From Stygiobacter sp. RIFOXYC2_FULL_38_25 (GTDB lineage: Bacteria > Bacteroidota > Ignavibacteria > Ignavibacteriales > Melioribacteraceae): a stretch of DNA of 64,000 nucleotides. Below the pieces are notes generated by a model. The model was not told where the DNA came from and ran no database searches. It saw only the letters and a list, made by a program, of their open reading frames with translations. The DNA is taken from positions 248,001 to 312,000 of the forward strand of contig MHAZ01000019.1 in the NCBI GenBank assembly GCA_001803165.1, written 5' to 3'. Positions 17,601-24,875 of the stretch are shown here, in pieces (the first letter of the stretch is position 1; each line of letters opens with the position of its first letter). Both the position numbers and the translations under genes were made by a program.

Positions 17601-19182
17601 CAACTACGCTACCATTGCCTGTTCTAGGTACGTTTGTACCATTTACGAAATTTGAGCTAACATTAAAACCGCCAGCTGCAACTAAATTACCAGAAGTATT
17701 TGCAAATGTAACACCGCCATTGTTTGTGAAACCAACAGCACCACCAGCAGCACCACCATCAACTTCAGCAAAAGAGCTGCTAGAAGAGACGGAAACACCA
17801 CCAGTTAAAGTTAATAATGTGTTTGTATTTGCAAAAGAAATTTCACCAGTGTTTGACCAAAGAGTATTAACACCAGCACCAGCATCCCAAGTAGCGCTGC
17901 CAGTGAAAGTAGAACCAACTGTAACTAAACCAGTAATTGTTGCAGGTTTGTCACCAAAACGAATAACGCCTCTATTAGAAGCAGCATTAACTGTCAAAGC
18001 AGTTAGAGCTAAAGAAGGATTATTTGTAACTGTTCCACCAACTGAAATAGTACCAGCGCCCGCAATTGGAGCTACTGAAACAAAACCAGCACCGCTTTGA
18101 GCGATTGCGCCTGTAACTGTTAAGTTGATACCAGCCGGGTTGTTTAATAATACATAACCAGCGCCAGTATTAGAAACAGAAGCTACAGTAGTAGGAGCAG
18201 CAGAAGTTTGGAATATTTCAACATTACCAGCACCTGAGTTATTTACTGCGCCAACTGTAGTAGCAGCATCACCGCTAATTTGTCCAGCACCAGTATTAGT
18301 TAAAGCGCCTAGTGTAACAGCGTTATCAGCTAGAACTGAACCGTTAACACTTGCTGAGATGTTTCCGATTGTTGTATTAGTTAATAAAGTTAATACAGCA
18401 AGACCGGCTGTTGATTTTGTAGCTGTAATGTTTGGTAAATTAAAGTTACCTGTAACACTTGCAGCACCAGTAAGTGTAAATGCTAATGTTCCACCAGTTA
18501 CGTTTCCAGCAACTGTATGTGCATTTGCACCGTTTATAGATAATGTGTTAGCAGCACCAACAGCTAACGTTCCAGCTGTTGTCAAAATGCCGTTCATTGT
18601 TTTACTTTCATTCAATGTAAGAGCAGTAGCAGCGCCAACTGTGGTTAAATTACCAAAGTTAGTTGTATTAGCAGCAGCTGGTAATTCAAAACCAGATGTA
18701 ATTGCTGCAGCGCCATTGTAAACGAAATTATGTGCACCAGCTGTAAAGTTGATTTGAGTATCAACTGTACCAGCCGTTCTAGTGATTGTAGCACCACTGA
18801 AAGTTAAATTAGAAGCACCAGTAACAGCACCAGCTGTTAATGTTAAATTTACAAACTGAAATGGACCGGTAAACGCCGTGTTTACTTGTACAATTAAATC
18901 AGCATTAACAAAAACTGGTGTTCCGCCAGTTGATGTAAATGTCAACGCCTTGTTAATTGTAATATTTCCTTCAGTATAGTTAATTCCAGTAGCAGCTACT
19001 GAAATCGTCGATGCCGGAGGAGCGGCAATAATAGCAGAAGCCACGGTCAGCTTTGGTTGAGCAGCTGAACCAGGGTTCGCATCATTACCAGTCTGGTTGT
19101 TCACATAAAACGTTTGAGCGCTGGCTATTCCAACGAAGAATAGTAACACAAAAAGCGTTTTAAATAGGTTTTTCAAATTCAT
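11656..19182 (-). CDS. Giant type IX-secreted surface protein with beta-helix-like repeats, Ig-like region, dockerin and cohesin-like domain
   Basis: This 2508-residue protein has a signal peptide (1-22, SAQTFYVNN). The start of the mature protein resembles the beta-helix entry of pectate-lyase-like proteins (FYVNNQTGNDANPGSAAQ). About 1,950 residues rich in Ala, Gly, Thr, Asn and Val follow, in short repeats of the form TVNGTLT...GNLTLTGAAT, as in filamentous beta-helix adhesins. Two Ig-like repeats lie near 2020-2200. A dockerin with two calcium-loop repeats (RGDANTNSVVDVNDAIKILE and YADANTATGDGMVGALDASF) lies near 2217-2290. A cohesin-like segment lies near 2295-2410, and the type IX sorting domain (LSQNYPNPFNPTTTIKFSV) fills the last 85 residues. 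I see no catalytic motif. It is probably a very large surface or biofilm fibre. No repeat-driven frameshift is visible. Confidence 0.88.
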   Translation of the reverse strand: MNLKNLFKTLFVLLFFVGIASAQTFYVNNQTGNDANPGSAAQPKLTVASAIIAAPPASTISVAATGINYTEGNITINKALTFTSTGGTPVFVNADLIVQVNTAFTGPFQFVNLTLTAGAVTGASNLTFSGATITRTAGTVDTQINFTAGAHNFVYNGAAAITSGFELPAAANTTNFGNLTTVGAATALTLNESKTMNGILTTAGTLAVGAANTLSINGANAHTVAGNVTGGTLAFTLTGAASVTGNFNLPNITATKSTAGLAVLTLLTNTTIGNISASVNGSVLADNAVTLGALTNTGAGQISGDAATTVGAVNNSGAGNVEIFQTSAAPTTVASVSNTGAGYVLLNNPAGINLTVTGAIAQSGAGFVSVAPIAGAGTISVGGTVTNNPSLALTALTVNAASNRGVIRFGDKPATITGLVTVGSTFTGSATWDAGAGVNTLWSNTGEISFANTNTLLTLTGGVSVSSSSSFAEVDGGAAGGAVGFTNNGGVTFANTSGNLVAAGGFNVSSNFVNGTNVPRTGNGSVVAAARTTGTVGTLGVRTGAVVNTSSSVNGSTNGDINFAAGAGTFFGTSVTQGPGAAGGDIAFGDNVIDVTGNISNSRTAAGADITTVAATALHANTVGGYIMNSGASIIDINLASASTLTVTGRLENTSTGTISFTGASGGIISVGGIVISAGNITVPATHTANFNLSGAWTVSGGTLSILAGAAVNVNVSQTVSSPISWTAGTIDFSGRTAVNVGSVSTTIGGALTNPTFTSLTTTLTFIEPIPNVLQSVYIGGANPVYGGPLSVTNGANIPAPIVRFLPTTGSLANLYVLNNVTFNAGVVINSVSLDGVRLNVGKNGVGGGNGNFQNTTGYTTANGGYVMMSGTTAAQTVNAIAPTAGATFGNFGVDNETAGTPDVTFPAGTSVFTSDFYLAEGDVNLLNTQFNGTAPNWPTVFRTEGAFVTTAPILAAGTKISVTYYGSDKATALEIPAAAADLWNLTVSTTNGAVAGKGIVTMGGAATVNGTLTVDANQHLYTNGNLLTIAGATAILNGHLVDNGGVEVALANPTGTAFTGTGSVPSIQINNGSLGNSLTLPGLVSDAFGADNTLNTGDDAFTTYDGNISYQAGADAGSALTVTFSGAGPHFAGLTFADGDVDQTFTLGSNAVMSGNIAQAGGNINLGGFTLTHNGTAPGMTVGGTITNGLLKFVTAATNFTVTGPGTAVIGANFEYADATDNNVAQTFTFLTGSTGNLQINGTLTLSATTGGGDGAQFDIGAGRTLTAGNNVTVGSGSSFLATNGGGTGILLLDAVTAPLVYSTPAASAVANLTVADDVNLTGGIAGSTLTVGTAMIHNAGAIDIGSANLQLGGNYTRTAGTYTGTGYLIWNSAGAWNHGPAVAYPKLQVAAALNIGATGVVTVNDELFLNGFVLTQTTAGVSYLTIGNADGATVQVAGAGNISNVAGQIVPTFVSPTDYLFSGASSVPNTLTWPAAQADDVTLNTNAAQIVTVGASKTIGGNVDLTVGTLQWDGAVTVTLTDGKTVTRRLNASKLDRNTNGDATLGGFVAGNINLAYQQTLAADVITTDIEYSIPTTVNNISLLAHTTGAGNTTQVTIAAGAGAAAGYSRTIAGTLSMASILNINLATTWTLAQTIPAGSTVNSNAATTWTGGLTVTGTYVNAVGITSTGAITGAGTITNNGTLTLTGLTATGTTNFGAASVLNLTGDATLNNLTVPVAPAVATVNTANNLTFTGTLTNAGLNLNFTGAVAQTVTLPGNRTINNLTLNKTTDQTVTVTGGNVTLQATAPAGVLTLTRGVLTLTDPFVITLNPTVAGGFITALGYVRNPANTTDLAHVQGKVGVAVPVNTLGRMEWPVGSATKYRPAAITFTAGNATIAPTTVIVGHFDTTPTGTKNFPVDGGFKFVDPSKKLWIAGKAPYYWSFEATTSLGAAQKFDVELQGTNLQKPLENHNDLRIIRRFDGDVAVNGWYLEGAANSYSNAMATPNVGDTVLVVRNIGSVGSAISQKALFTLGLPSLKPVFTATAPAAVTVAENATYTFAFAAQDQDASPATMVYSLQGTVPANASINASTGAFTFAPDFTQGSVTPYAFTVRAAKNNDATSYVEYSFNVTVTNVNRAPVFTTAGQVATASGKYGAAYNFTYAATDADGEAITYTVAIAPVPTGAASISNALGSIGIFTFTPVFADKAAGPFVITVTATDASGGATVTTTNFTVLAGYDRGDANTNSVVDVNDAIKILEHVVGLGTPLTAEQMIYADANTATGDGMVGALDASFVLKYIANGNSWTGVSKVVATAGSVEFSRLSSDNGVVSLPFAISGTKGVTSIYAEADLNNANIEVGKVNLRLPEGWLSATTTENGKVRIAAAGTTAINDGIFATVEVTLKDKEAAVSILGNAKLNDEISSSLTAKVREIPTEFALSQNYPNPFNPTTTIKFSVAQDAKVNLVVYDMLGQRVRTLVDGIQEAGFYTVRWDGSNDFGSKVASGIYIYRLQAGSFVSTMKMNLMK

Positions 19183-19721
19183 TTTTTTCTCCCTATTGGT
19201 TGAAAAATTAATTAAGTATTACTTGTTTTGTTAATACACACATTACACACACAAACAAACTTTTGGGAAGGACCGCCCCTAAGTTGGTATTGGATATTGC
19301 ATTAATGTCCTCCTGATTTGTTTTGAATATAGTTATTGGTTGAAAATTAACTTTCGAAACACACACTGTCCGTCGGTATTTAAAAGGTAAGTTGTTAAAA
19401 ATCACGTACTTAAGCCAACTCTCTTTAATTTATGGTTTAATATAATAAGTGGGGTATATCTTGTCAAGGCTTTTTTATGTAGAAAAATGCAGAATTTCAT
19501 CGTTTTTATGTGTTTTTGTCTGTTGTGTGTTAAAAGACTGTGTTTAAAATATAAATTAAGGATACATCAGTCAATTCTTTTTTAAAGAAACTTTTAAAAT
19601 TTTAAACAATTTCTGTTCAGCAACACAATCTAGAATTGCATAGTTCTTTGTTCTGCCTTTGTTTAAAAAATACTTTTCTGCTCTCGCTTCTTAATATCAA
19701 TCTTACATAATAAATCATCAT
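19183..19721. other. Intergenic region upstream of the giant surface-protein gene
   Basis: No convincing gene is visible; a 65-codon minus-strand frame at 19208-19405 has no recognisable content. The region is AT-rich, with a CACACA/ACAAAC tract near 19236-19260, and must contain the promoter and 5' leader of the minus-strand giant gene. I cannot assign exact promoter boxes with confidence. Confidence 0.4.
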
Positions 19722-20480
19722 TCAGTTTTTTATTTTTTGCTTTTTCTCAGACACTCTGTTACTCAATACCTTCACAGTCCCATCGTTCATAGCACAAACA
19801 ACACTTGTAACCATTTTATTTCTGAATAATCCATTCTCAACAATTCCTGCACGCTGCTCTAATACAGATGCAAATTCATCAACATTTTCAATAGCATTTA
19901 CTTTTGCATCTAATATAATGTTTCCTTCATCTGTTATTAATTGTTCTCCATTACCGGTTTCTCTAATAGTAACAATAGCTCCATGCGATTCTAAAAATTT
20001 CTTTTCAGCTTCTAAAGCAAATTGTAAAACTTCAATTGGAATTGCAAAATTCATTCCGAGTTTTGGAGAACGCTTAGATTCATCAACAACTACAAAAAAT
20101 TTCTTACTGGCTTGTACAATAATCTTCTCACGCAATAATGCGCCGCCGCCCCCTTTTATAAGATTCAAATCATTGTCAACTTCATCAGCACCATCAATTG
20201 TTAGATCAATTGACTGAAGGATGACTGTTGAAGACAGACTGCTAACATATAGTTCATTCAATGTAGTCAAAGGAACACCTAACTCATTAGCCTTTTGTTC
20301 CGTTTGCTTTGAACTAGAAACACAAATGATATTTTTAAGCTCGCCGGTTTTTATTTTCTCTGCGATTTTCAACAGGGCAAAATGAAATGTAGAACCTGTA
20401 CCAAGCCCTATAACCATTCCGCTTTTTATTTCTTCTACAGCTTTTTCAGCCGCAATTTTCTTTATATTATTAAAGTTCAT
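19722..20480 (-). CDS. rpiA: Ribose-5-phosphate isomerase A
   Basis: This 252-residue protein interconverts ribose 5-phosphate and ribulose 5-phosphate in the pentose phosphate pathway. Family motifs are clear: GLGTGST (25-31) for phosphate binding, DLTIDGADEVD near residue 100, the run NLIKGGGGALLREKI, and VVVDESK. Length and order match RpiA. A final KKQKIKN tail is slightly longer than usual. It is a single minus-strand gene flanked by non-coding sequence on both sides. Confidence 0.96.
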   Translation of the reverse strand: MNFNNIKKIAAEKAVEEIKSGMVIGLGTGSTFHFALLKIAEKIKTGELKNIICVSSSKQTEQKANELGVPLTTLNELYVSSLSSTVILQSIDLTIDGADEVDNDLNLIKGGGGALLREKIIVQASKKFFVVVDESKRSPKLGMNFAIPIEVLQFALEAEKKFLESHGAIVTIRETGNGEQLITDEGNIILDAKVNAIENVDEFASVLEQRAGIVENGLFRNKMVTSVVCAMNDGTVKVLSNRVSEKKQKIKN

Positions 20481-20883
20481 TCAACTTCCTACGTAAAAAT
20501 CGAGCCACAATTAATTATTTGAAAAACGAGAGAATTGTAAATACCATCTCAAAACAACCATGAATAATTTTCGTGGTACTACGATGCTCTTGTTAAACTT
20601 TATTCGAAATATAATTTATTTTCTTTAGTCACCTAAACAAAGATTTATCCATGGTTCATCTATCTGGAGTCAAGTATGCAGTATCAACATCCGCCAAAAT
20701 GTCACTCGGCTCTAGTATGCTTTTACCAAGCCTATAAGCAGTCTCAGTATTTTTTATAAACCTATGAACATATATGTCATAATTGCATGGTCCAAACCCA
20801 AGTACTCTTACTTAACTCATGTTGTCATTAATTGTAAACAGGAGCCATTCTTTCTTATCTTTGCACCAAAGTTCGAGAAAACA
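20481..20883. other. Intergenic region between rpiA and the miaB operon
   Basis: Divergent promoter region of about 400 bases. I see no gene, RNA or strong repeat in it. A longer frame starting at 20764 runs into the small membrane ORF, but its first 40 codons do not look coding. Confidence 0.4.
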
Positions 20884-21000
20884 ATGCCGCTGAATTTATT
20901 CGAATACGAAAAAAGAAAGAGACGGTGGGTTGCGATCATTGGCTTTATTGTTTGTTTAATACTACTAAATATTATCCTCTATTTTATTACGAAAGTTTGA
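20884..21000 (+). CDS. 38-residue single-pass membrane peptide upstream of miaB
   Basis: Starting at the ATG at 20884, the frame encodes a polar, basic head (NLFEYEKRKRRW) followed by one transmembrane helix (VAIIGFIVCLILLNIILYFI) and a Lys-Val end. The stop TGA ends 1 bp before the miaB ATG, which suggests translational coupling. I prefer this start to 20764 because it gives a compact positive-inside membrane peptide. It could be a real small protein or a leader peptide for miaB; I know no family for it. Confidence 0.5.
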   Translation: MPLNLFEYEKRKRRWVAIIGFIVCLILLNIILYFITKV

Positions 21001-21001
21001 G

Positions 21002-22309
21002 ATGAACAAAAATAATGTCTATATAGAAACTTACGGCTGCCAAATGAATTTTGCCGATACAGAGCTTGTTATGGGAATTCTTAAAAACAAAGGATTCGAA
21101 GTAGCTAAAGAAATTGGGGACGCAAATATCATTCTATTAAACACGTGCAGCATTCGGGATAACGCTGAACAAAAAATACATTCCCGGTTAGAACATCTAA
21201 GGGGAAATAAACGGAGAAACCCAAACGCTGTAATCGGAATACTTGGATGTATGGCTGAGCGTTTGCGTAAAGATTTAATTGAAGAGAAGAAAATTGTTGA
21301 CTTAGTTGTAGGTCCAGATGAGTACCGCCGCCTGCCGGAATTTATTGATGCCGCATACGGCGGGGAAAAAGGAATCGGGGTTAAACTTTCCCGTACTGAA
21401 ACTTACGATGATATAACTCCTTACCGCGAAGATGGGTTAAGCGCATGGATTTCCGTTATGCGCGGTTGCGACAAGTTTTGCACATTTTGCGTTGTTCCTT
21501 TTACACGCGGACGTGAAAGAAGCCGTGCACTAGAATCAATTGCTGCTGAAGTAGCTCAGCTTTCATCCCGTGGCTTTAAGGAAATTACTCTACTCGGGCA
21601 AAATGTTAATTCTTACAATGACAACGGAAAAGATTTTGCTGATCTATTAGCTGCTTGTGCAGTTGCCGCACCAACAATGCGAATTCGTTTTTCTACCTCT
21701 CACCCGCAAGATTTATCTGATAAACTTTTATATACAATTGCCGAGCACGATAATCTCTGCAATTATATTCACCTCCCGGTTCAGTCAGGCTCAAACGTAA
21801 TTCTTGAAAAAATGAACCGCACTTACACAATTGAACATTATCATACTATAATAGATAAGGCGCGTAAAATTATTCCAGGCGTTTCTTTTTCTACAGATAT
21901 TATTGCCGGTTTCCCAACCGAAACTGATGAAGACCACAAGATGACTCTTGAAGTGATGCGGAAAGTCCGCTACGACGGCGCTTATATGTTTAAATATTCT
22001 CCTCGAGAAGGGACTAAGGCTTACGACATGGGCGACGATGTTCCCGAAGAAGTTAAGAGCAAACGCTTGAATGAGATCATTGATTTACAACAGCAAATTT
22101 CTTGGGAAGTTAACCAAGCATTGATTGGTACTGAAGACACTATATTAATAGAAGGAACAAGTAAGAAATCGGAAGATTTTTTAGCCGGAAGAACAGACAC
22201 AAACAAGATTTGTATTATTCCGCGCAAAGATGAAATTAAAATTGGCGATTACGTTAAGGTGAAAATTAACCGCGCAACATCAGCAACTTTGTTTGGAGAT
22301 GTTGCATAG
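21002..22309 (+). CDS. miaB: tRNA-2-methylthio-N6-isopentenyladenosine synthase MiaB
   Basis: This 435-residue radical-SAM methylthiotransferase adds the 2-methylthio group to isopentenyl-A37 of tRNAs reading UNN codons. It has the N-terminal UPF0004 domain with its three cluster cysteines (ETYGCQMNFAD, LLNTCSIR, ILGCMAER). The radical-SAM motif CxxxCxxC is in GCDKFCTFCVVPFTRGRERS, and a C-terminal TRAM domain covers about residues 370-435. The sequence fits MiaB better than RimO, which is present separately at 33107. The start is 1 bp after the small membrane ORF. Confidence 0.96.
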   Translation: MNKNNVYIETYGCQMNFADTELVMGILKNKGFEVAKEIGDANIILLNTCSIRDNAEQKIHSRLEHLRGNKRRNPNAVIGILGCMAERLRKDLIEEKKIVDLVVGPDEYRRLPEFIDAAYGGEKGIGVKLSRTETYDDITPYREDGLSAWISVMRGCDKFCTFCVVPFTRGRERSRALESIAAEVAQLSSRGFKEITLLGQNVNSYNDNGKDFADLLAACAVAAPTMRIRFSTSHPQDLSDKLLYTIAEHDNLCNYIHLPVQSGSNVILEKMNRTYTIEHYHTIIDKARKIIPGVSFSTDIIAGFPTETDEDHKMTLEVMRKVRYDGAYMFKYSPREGTKAYDMGDDVPEEVKSKRLNEIIDLQQQISWEVNQALIGTEDTILIEGTSKKSEDFLAGRTDTNKICIIPRKDEIKIGDYVKVKINRATSATLFGDVA

Positions 22310-22332
22310 TCATCGGCTTTCAGAAACCTTAT

Positions 22333-23067
22333 ATGAAAAAACTAACCTACATATTTGCCTTAATTTTTCTTTTCGGTACTTACCTCATTGCACAAGAAGT
22401 TGATATTACCAATGCGCTAAAAAATCTTGAGATTGGTAAGATAGATGCTGCAGAGGCTGAACTACAAAAGTTGAAAGAAGATAATTCTTCAAATCCATCT
22501 GTAATCTTTTTAGATGCAATACTAACTAAACAAGCAGAAGAAGCAATTAAAAAATATTCAACTGTATTTGAGAAATATCCTAAGAGTAAATACGCCGATG
22601 TTTCCCTTTACCGCGTTTTTTCTTACTACTATTCGCTTGGATATTATAAGAAAGCGGAGAGTTATTTCAAGAGACTAAAGATTGATTACCCCGCTTCACC
22701 ATACATTGCCGCTGCCGATAGAAAAATTCCAGACACTGAAGAGACAGTTATGCCATCAGTAAGCACAGCAAGCACAACCGACTCTACTAAAAACAATTCC
22801 GCAATTCAACCTCAAAAAGAAAAAGCTAAGTTTACAATTCAAGCCGGAGCATTTTTAAGTGTTGAAAACGCCAACCGCTTAAAAGAACAATTAACTAAAG
22901 ATGGTTTTCCTTCAGAGATCATTAATAAAGTAGTTGGCGGAAGTTTACTCAAAGTTGTTACTACCGGACAGTTTATGAACGAAGCGGAAGCCAAATCATC
23001 TCTTTCACAAATTGAAGCGAAGTATAATCTAAAAGGAAGAGTCATTCCCTTTCCAGGCAAGCCATAA
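22333..23067 (+). CDS. Secreted TPR/SPOR-domain protein
   Basis: This 244-residue protein has a signal peptide (1-21), then TPR-like helical repeats (about 25-135; FEKYPKSKYADVSLYRVFSY and YYKKAESYFKRLKIDYPASP). A Ser/Thr-rich linker and a C-terminal SPOR domain (about 165-240; KFTIQAGAFLSVENANRLKE) follow. SPOR domains bind denuded peptidoglycan, so the protein probably sits in the periplasm at septa or remodelled wall (family knowledge plus inference). It lies 24 bp after miaB and is probably in the same transcript. Confidence 0.85.
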   Translation: MKKLTYIFALIFLFGTYLIAQEVDITNALKNLEIGKIDAAEAELQKLKEDNSSNPSVIFLDAILTKQAEEAIKKYSTVFEKYPKSKYADVSLYRVFSYYYSLGYYKKAESYFKRLKIDYPASPYIAAADRKIPDTEETVMPSVSTASTTDSTKNNSAIQPQKEKAKFTIQAGAFLSVENANRLKEQLTKDGFPSEIINKVVGGSLLKVVTTGQFMNEAEAKSSLSQIEAKYNLKGRVIPFPGKP

Positions 23068-23156
23068 GAGCCGCAACCAGGTCAAAAATTCATACTCGTT
23101 AAAATTTCTTTCATTCTTTTCTTTATGCTATTTTTAAGCACAATTATTAACGGCTT

Positions 23157-24263
23157 ATGCGTACCGAAGAATTTCAGAAAAAGTTTGGCATAATCGGCAG
23201 ATCGAAAGAGATTCGCGACCTTGTTGATATTATAATGCAAGTCGCAAAGAGTGATATTTCCGTTCTCATCACCGGAGAAAGCGGCGTTGGAAAAGAAGTC
23301 TTCGCGCGTGCAATCCACCATTTCAGCTCCCGCTCTAATAACGAACTCGTTAATGTAAACTGCGGAGCCATTCCGGAAAGTTTGCTTGAAAGCGAACTCT
23401 TTGGTCACAGGAAAGGATCGTTCACCGGCGCAACCGATGACCGCAAAGGTTACTTTGAAATTGCCGATGGCGGGACACTTTTCTTAGATGAAATTGCCGA
23501 GATGGCTTTAACTACTCAAGTAAAACTTCTTCGCGTTCTTGAATCAAAAGAGTTTATGCGGATTGGCGGCGAGACGGTTACCAGAGTTGATGTAAGAATA
23601 ATTGGCGCCACTAATAAAGATCTTCAGCGTGAAGTTGATATGAAAAGATTTCGTCATGATCTCTATTTCCGTTTAAAAGCTGTTTCAATAAATATTCCTC
23701 CGCTTAGAAACCGCAAGGGTGATATAATAGAATTAGCAAAAAATTTCTTGGAAAATTATACGCTATATAATAGAATGCCGAAGATGTCTATAACAAAAGA
23801 AGCCGAAGATGTATTGAATGAATACAACTGGCCCGGGAATGTTAGAGAACTTAAAAACGTAGTAGAGACCGCTGTTGCGCTTTCACGTACAAATGTTTTG
23901 GATGCAGACGCTTTTATTCCCTTGCTTACTATTCCATCTTATCAGGATGAAACACATAATTTGCCGGTACACATAAATAAGACTGCCGAGCAGCTTGACC
24001 GTGAAATGATTTACCGCGCTTTGATCGAAATAAAAAAAGATTTGATTGATCTAAAAAATTTAGCGGCGAAAACGCAAAGCGAAAACTCTGCGGGAAATCT
24101 TGGTAACTCTCCCAACGAAGTTGTTCCGTTGGTTCAGATTGAAAAACAAGCAATAATGAATGCGCTTATTTTCACCAAACACAATAAGAGAAGGTCAGCA
24201 CAGCTTCTTGGAATAAGCGAAAGAACTCTCTACAGAAAAATTCAAGAGTATGGAATTGAATAA
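23157..24263 (+). CDS. Sigma-54-dependent transcriptional activator without a receiver domain
   Basis: This 368-residue enhancer-binding protein starts almost directly with the AAA+ domain: Walker A GESGVGKE near residue 40, the sigma-54 loop as GSFTGA (a common variant of GAFTGA), Walker B in GGTLFLDEI, and WPGNVRELKN. A Fis-type helix-turn-helix closes the protein (HNKRRSAQLLGISERTLYRK). There is no N-terminal receiver, PAS or GAF domain, so activity is probably controlled by its amount or by a partner protein. It overlaps lptE by 14 bp, tying it to envelope biogenesis genes. Its targets cannot be read here. Confidence 0.92.
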   Translation: MRTEEFQKKFGIIGRSKEIRDLVDIIMQVAKSDISVLITGESGVGKEVFARAIHHFSSRSNNELVNVNCGAIPESLLESELFGHRKGSFTGATDDRKGYFEIADGGTLFLDEIAEMALTTQVKLLRVLESKEFMRIGGETVTRVDVRIIGATNKDLQREVDMKRFRHDLYFRLKAVSINIPPLRNRKGDIIELAKNFLENYTLYNRMPKMSITKEAEDVLNEYNWPGNVRELKNVVETAVALSRTNVLDADAFIPLLTIPSYQDETHNLPVHINKTAEQLDREMIYRALIEIKKDLIDLKNLAAKTQSENSAGNLGNSPNEVVPLVQIEKQAIMNALIFTKHNKRRSAQLLGISERTLYRKIQEYGIE

Positions 24264-24810
24264 AAAGTACCTAAGTACCTTGGTGCCAAAGTGCCTGAGC
24301 TTAAAGAATAAATGTTATTTCACTTTAGTGATTTTAGTTGTTGCTGCAACACTTGAATCGTGCAGTTATTCATTCTCCGGCGCTTCGGTTCCTCCTCATC
24401 TAAAGACAATTTACATTACGGTTTTTCAAGATAGAAGCGGCTCCGGCGAGTTTAATCTTGGCGATAGAGTTACGCGCCAGCTAACACAAAAATTTATTGA
24501 TGATAACACTCTGATGGTAAGCGATAGAACAAACGCAAACGCGGTTCTTGATGGCTCGATTTCCTCCTTAACAGACGCGCCTTCAACAATTAGCGGCGGA
24601 GAGAAAGTTTCTTCACGCAGAGTTACATTGAACGTTCAAATAATTTACAAAGACCTTGTAAAGAAACAAACTATCTTTGAGAGAAGCTTTTCAAATTACG
24701 GCGATTACACAGTTGGCGGAGAAATCACCAGTGCTCGCAAAGCTGCAATAGAAACCGCAATTGATAAAATCACAGAAGACATTTTGCTTGGCGTTGTATC
24801 CAACTGGTAA
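24250..24810 (+). CDS. lptE: LptE-family LPS-assembly lipoprotein
   Basis: This 186-residue protein has a lipoprotein signal: a hydrophobic helix and lipobox TLESC with Cys38. It then has SYSFSGASVPPHLKTIYITV, the typical LptE opening, and an alternating beta/helix domain ending in helices (ITSARKAAIETAIDKITEDI). LptE plugs and assembles LptD, the outer-membrane lipopolysaccharide translocon. The pre-Cys region is long (37 residues) because the first codons run through a degenerate AAGTACCT octamer repeat, so the true start may be further in; GTG codons near 24283 and 24331 are in frame. It overlaps the sigma-54 activator gene by 14 bp. Confidence 0.8.
   Translation: MELNKKYLSTLVPKCLSLKNKCYFTLVILVVAATLESCSYSFSGASVPPHLKTIYITVFQDRSGSGEFNLGDRVTRQLTQKFIDDNTLMVSDRTNANAVLDGSISSLTDAPSTISGGEKVSSRRVTLNVQIIYKDLVKKQTIFERSFSNYGDYTVGGEITSARKAAIETAIDKITEDILLGVVSNW
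24265..24299 (+). repeat. Degenerate octamer tandem repeat (AAGTACCT) inside the lptE start region
   Basis: Four consecutive 8-mers are visible: AAGTACCT, AAGTACCT, TGGTGCCA, AAGTGCCT, then GAG. The tract is embedded in the first codons of lptE. Confidence 0.6.
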
Positions 24811-24818
24811 GAGTTCTT

Positions 24819-24842
24819 CCCGAAACTTTAGATGGGTTTCGG
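24819..24842 (+). other. Hairpin between lptE and the glycosyltransferase gene
   Basis: CCGAAAC pairs with GTTTCGG across a 9-nt loop, 9 bp after the lptE stop. There is no T run, so it is not a standard terminator. It may modulate expression of the next gene. Confidence 0.35.
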
Positions 24843-24875
24843 CTGGTTCACTATTAAATAAGGTAAAATCAATTT

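Noticed and set aside
17426-18100. 224-codon plus-strand open frame inside the giant surface protein gene
   Set aside because: It is antisense to the repetitive coding sequence; its Pro/Val/Thr/Ala-rich product mirrors the Ala/Gly/Thr/Asn-rich gene, with no ribosome site or family signal.
19236-19262. ACACAC/CAAACA tract as a phase-variation repeat
   Set aside because: It is short, irregular and not in a recognisable promoter spacer, so I see no support for slippage control.
19208-19405. 65-codon minus-strand frame upstream of the giant gene
   Set aside because: No recognisable features, no convincing ribosome site; most likely untranslated leader.
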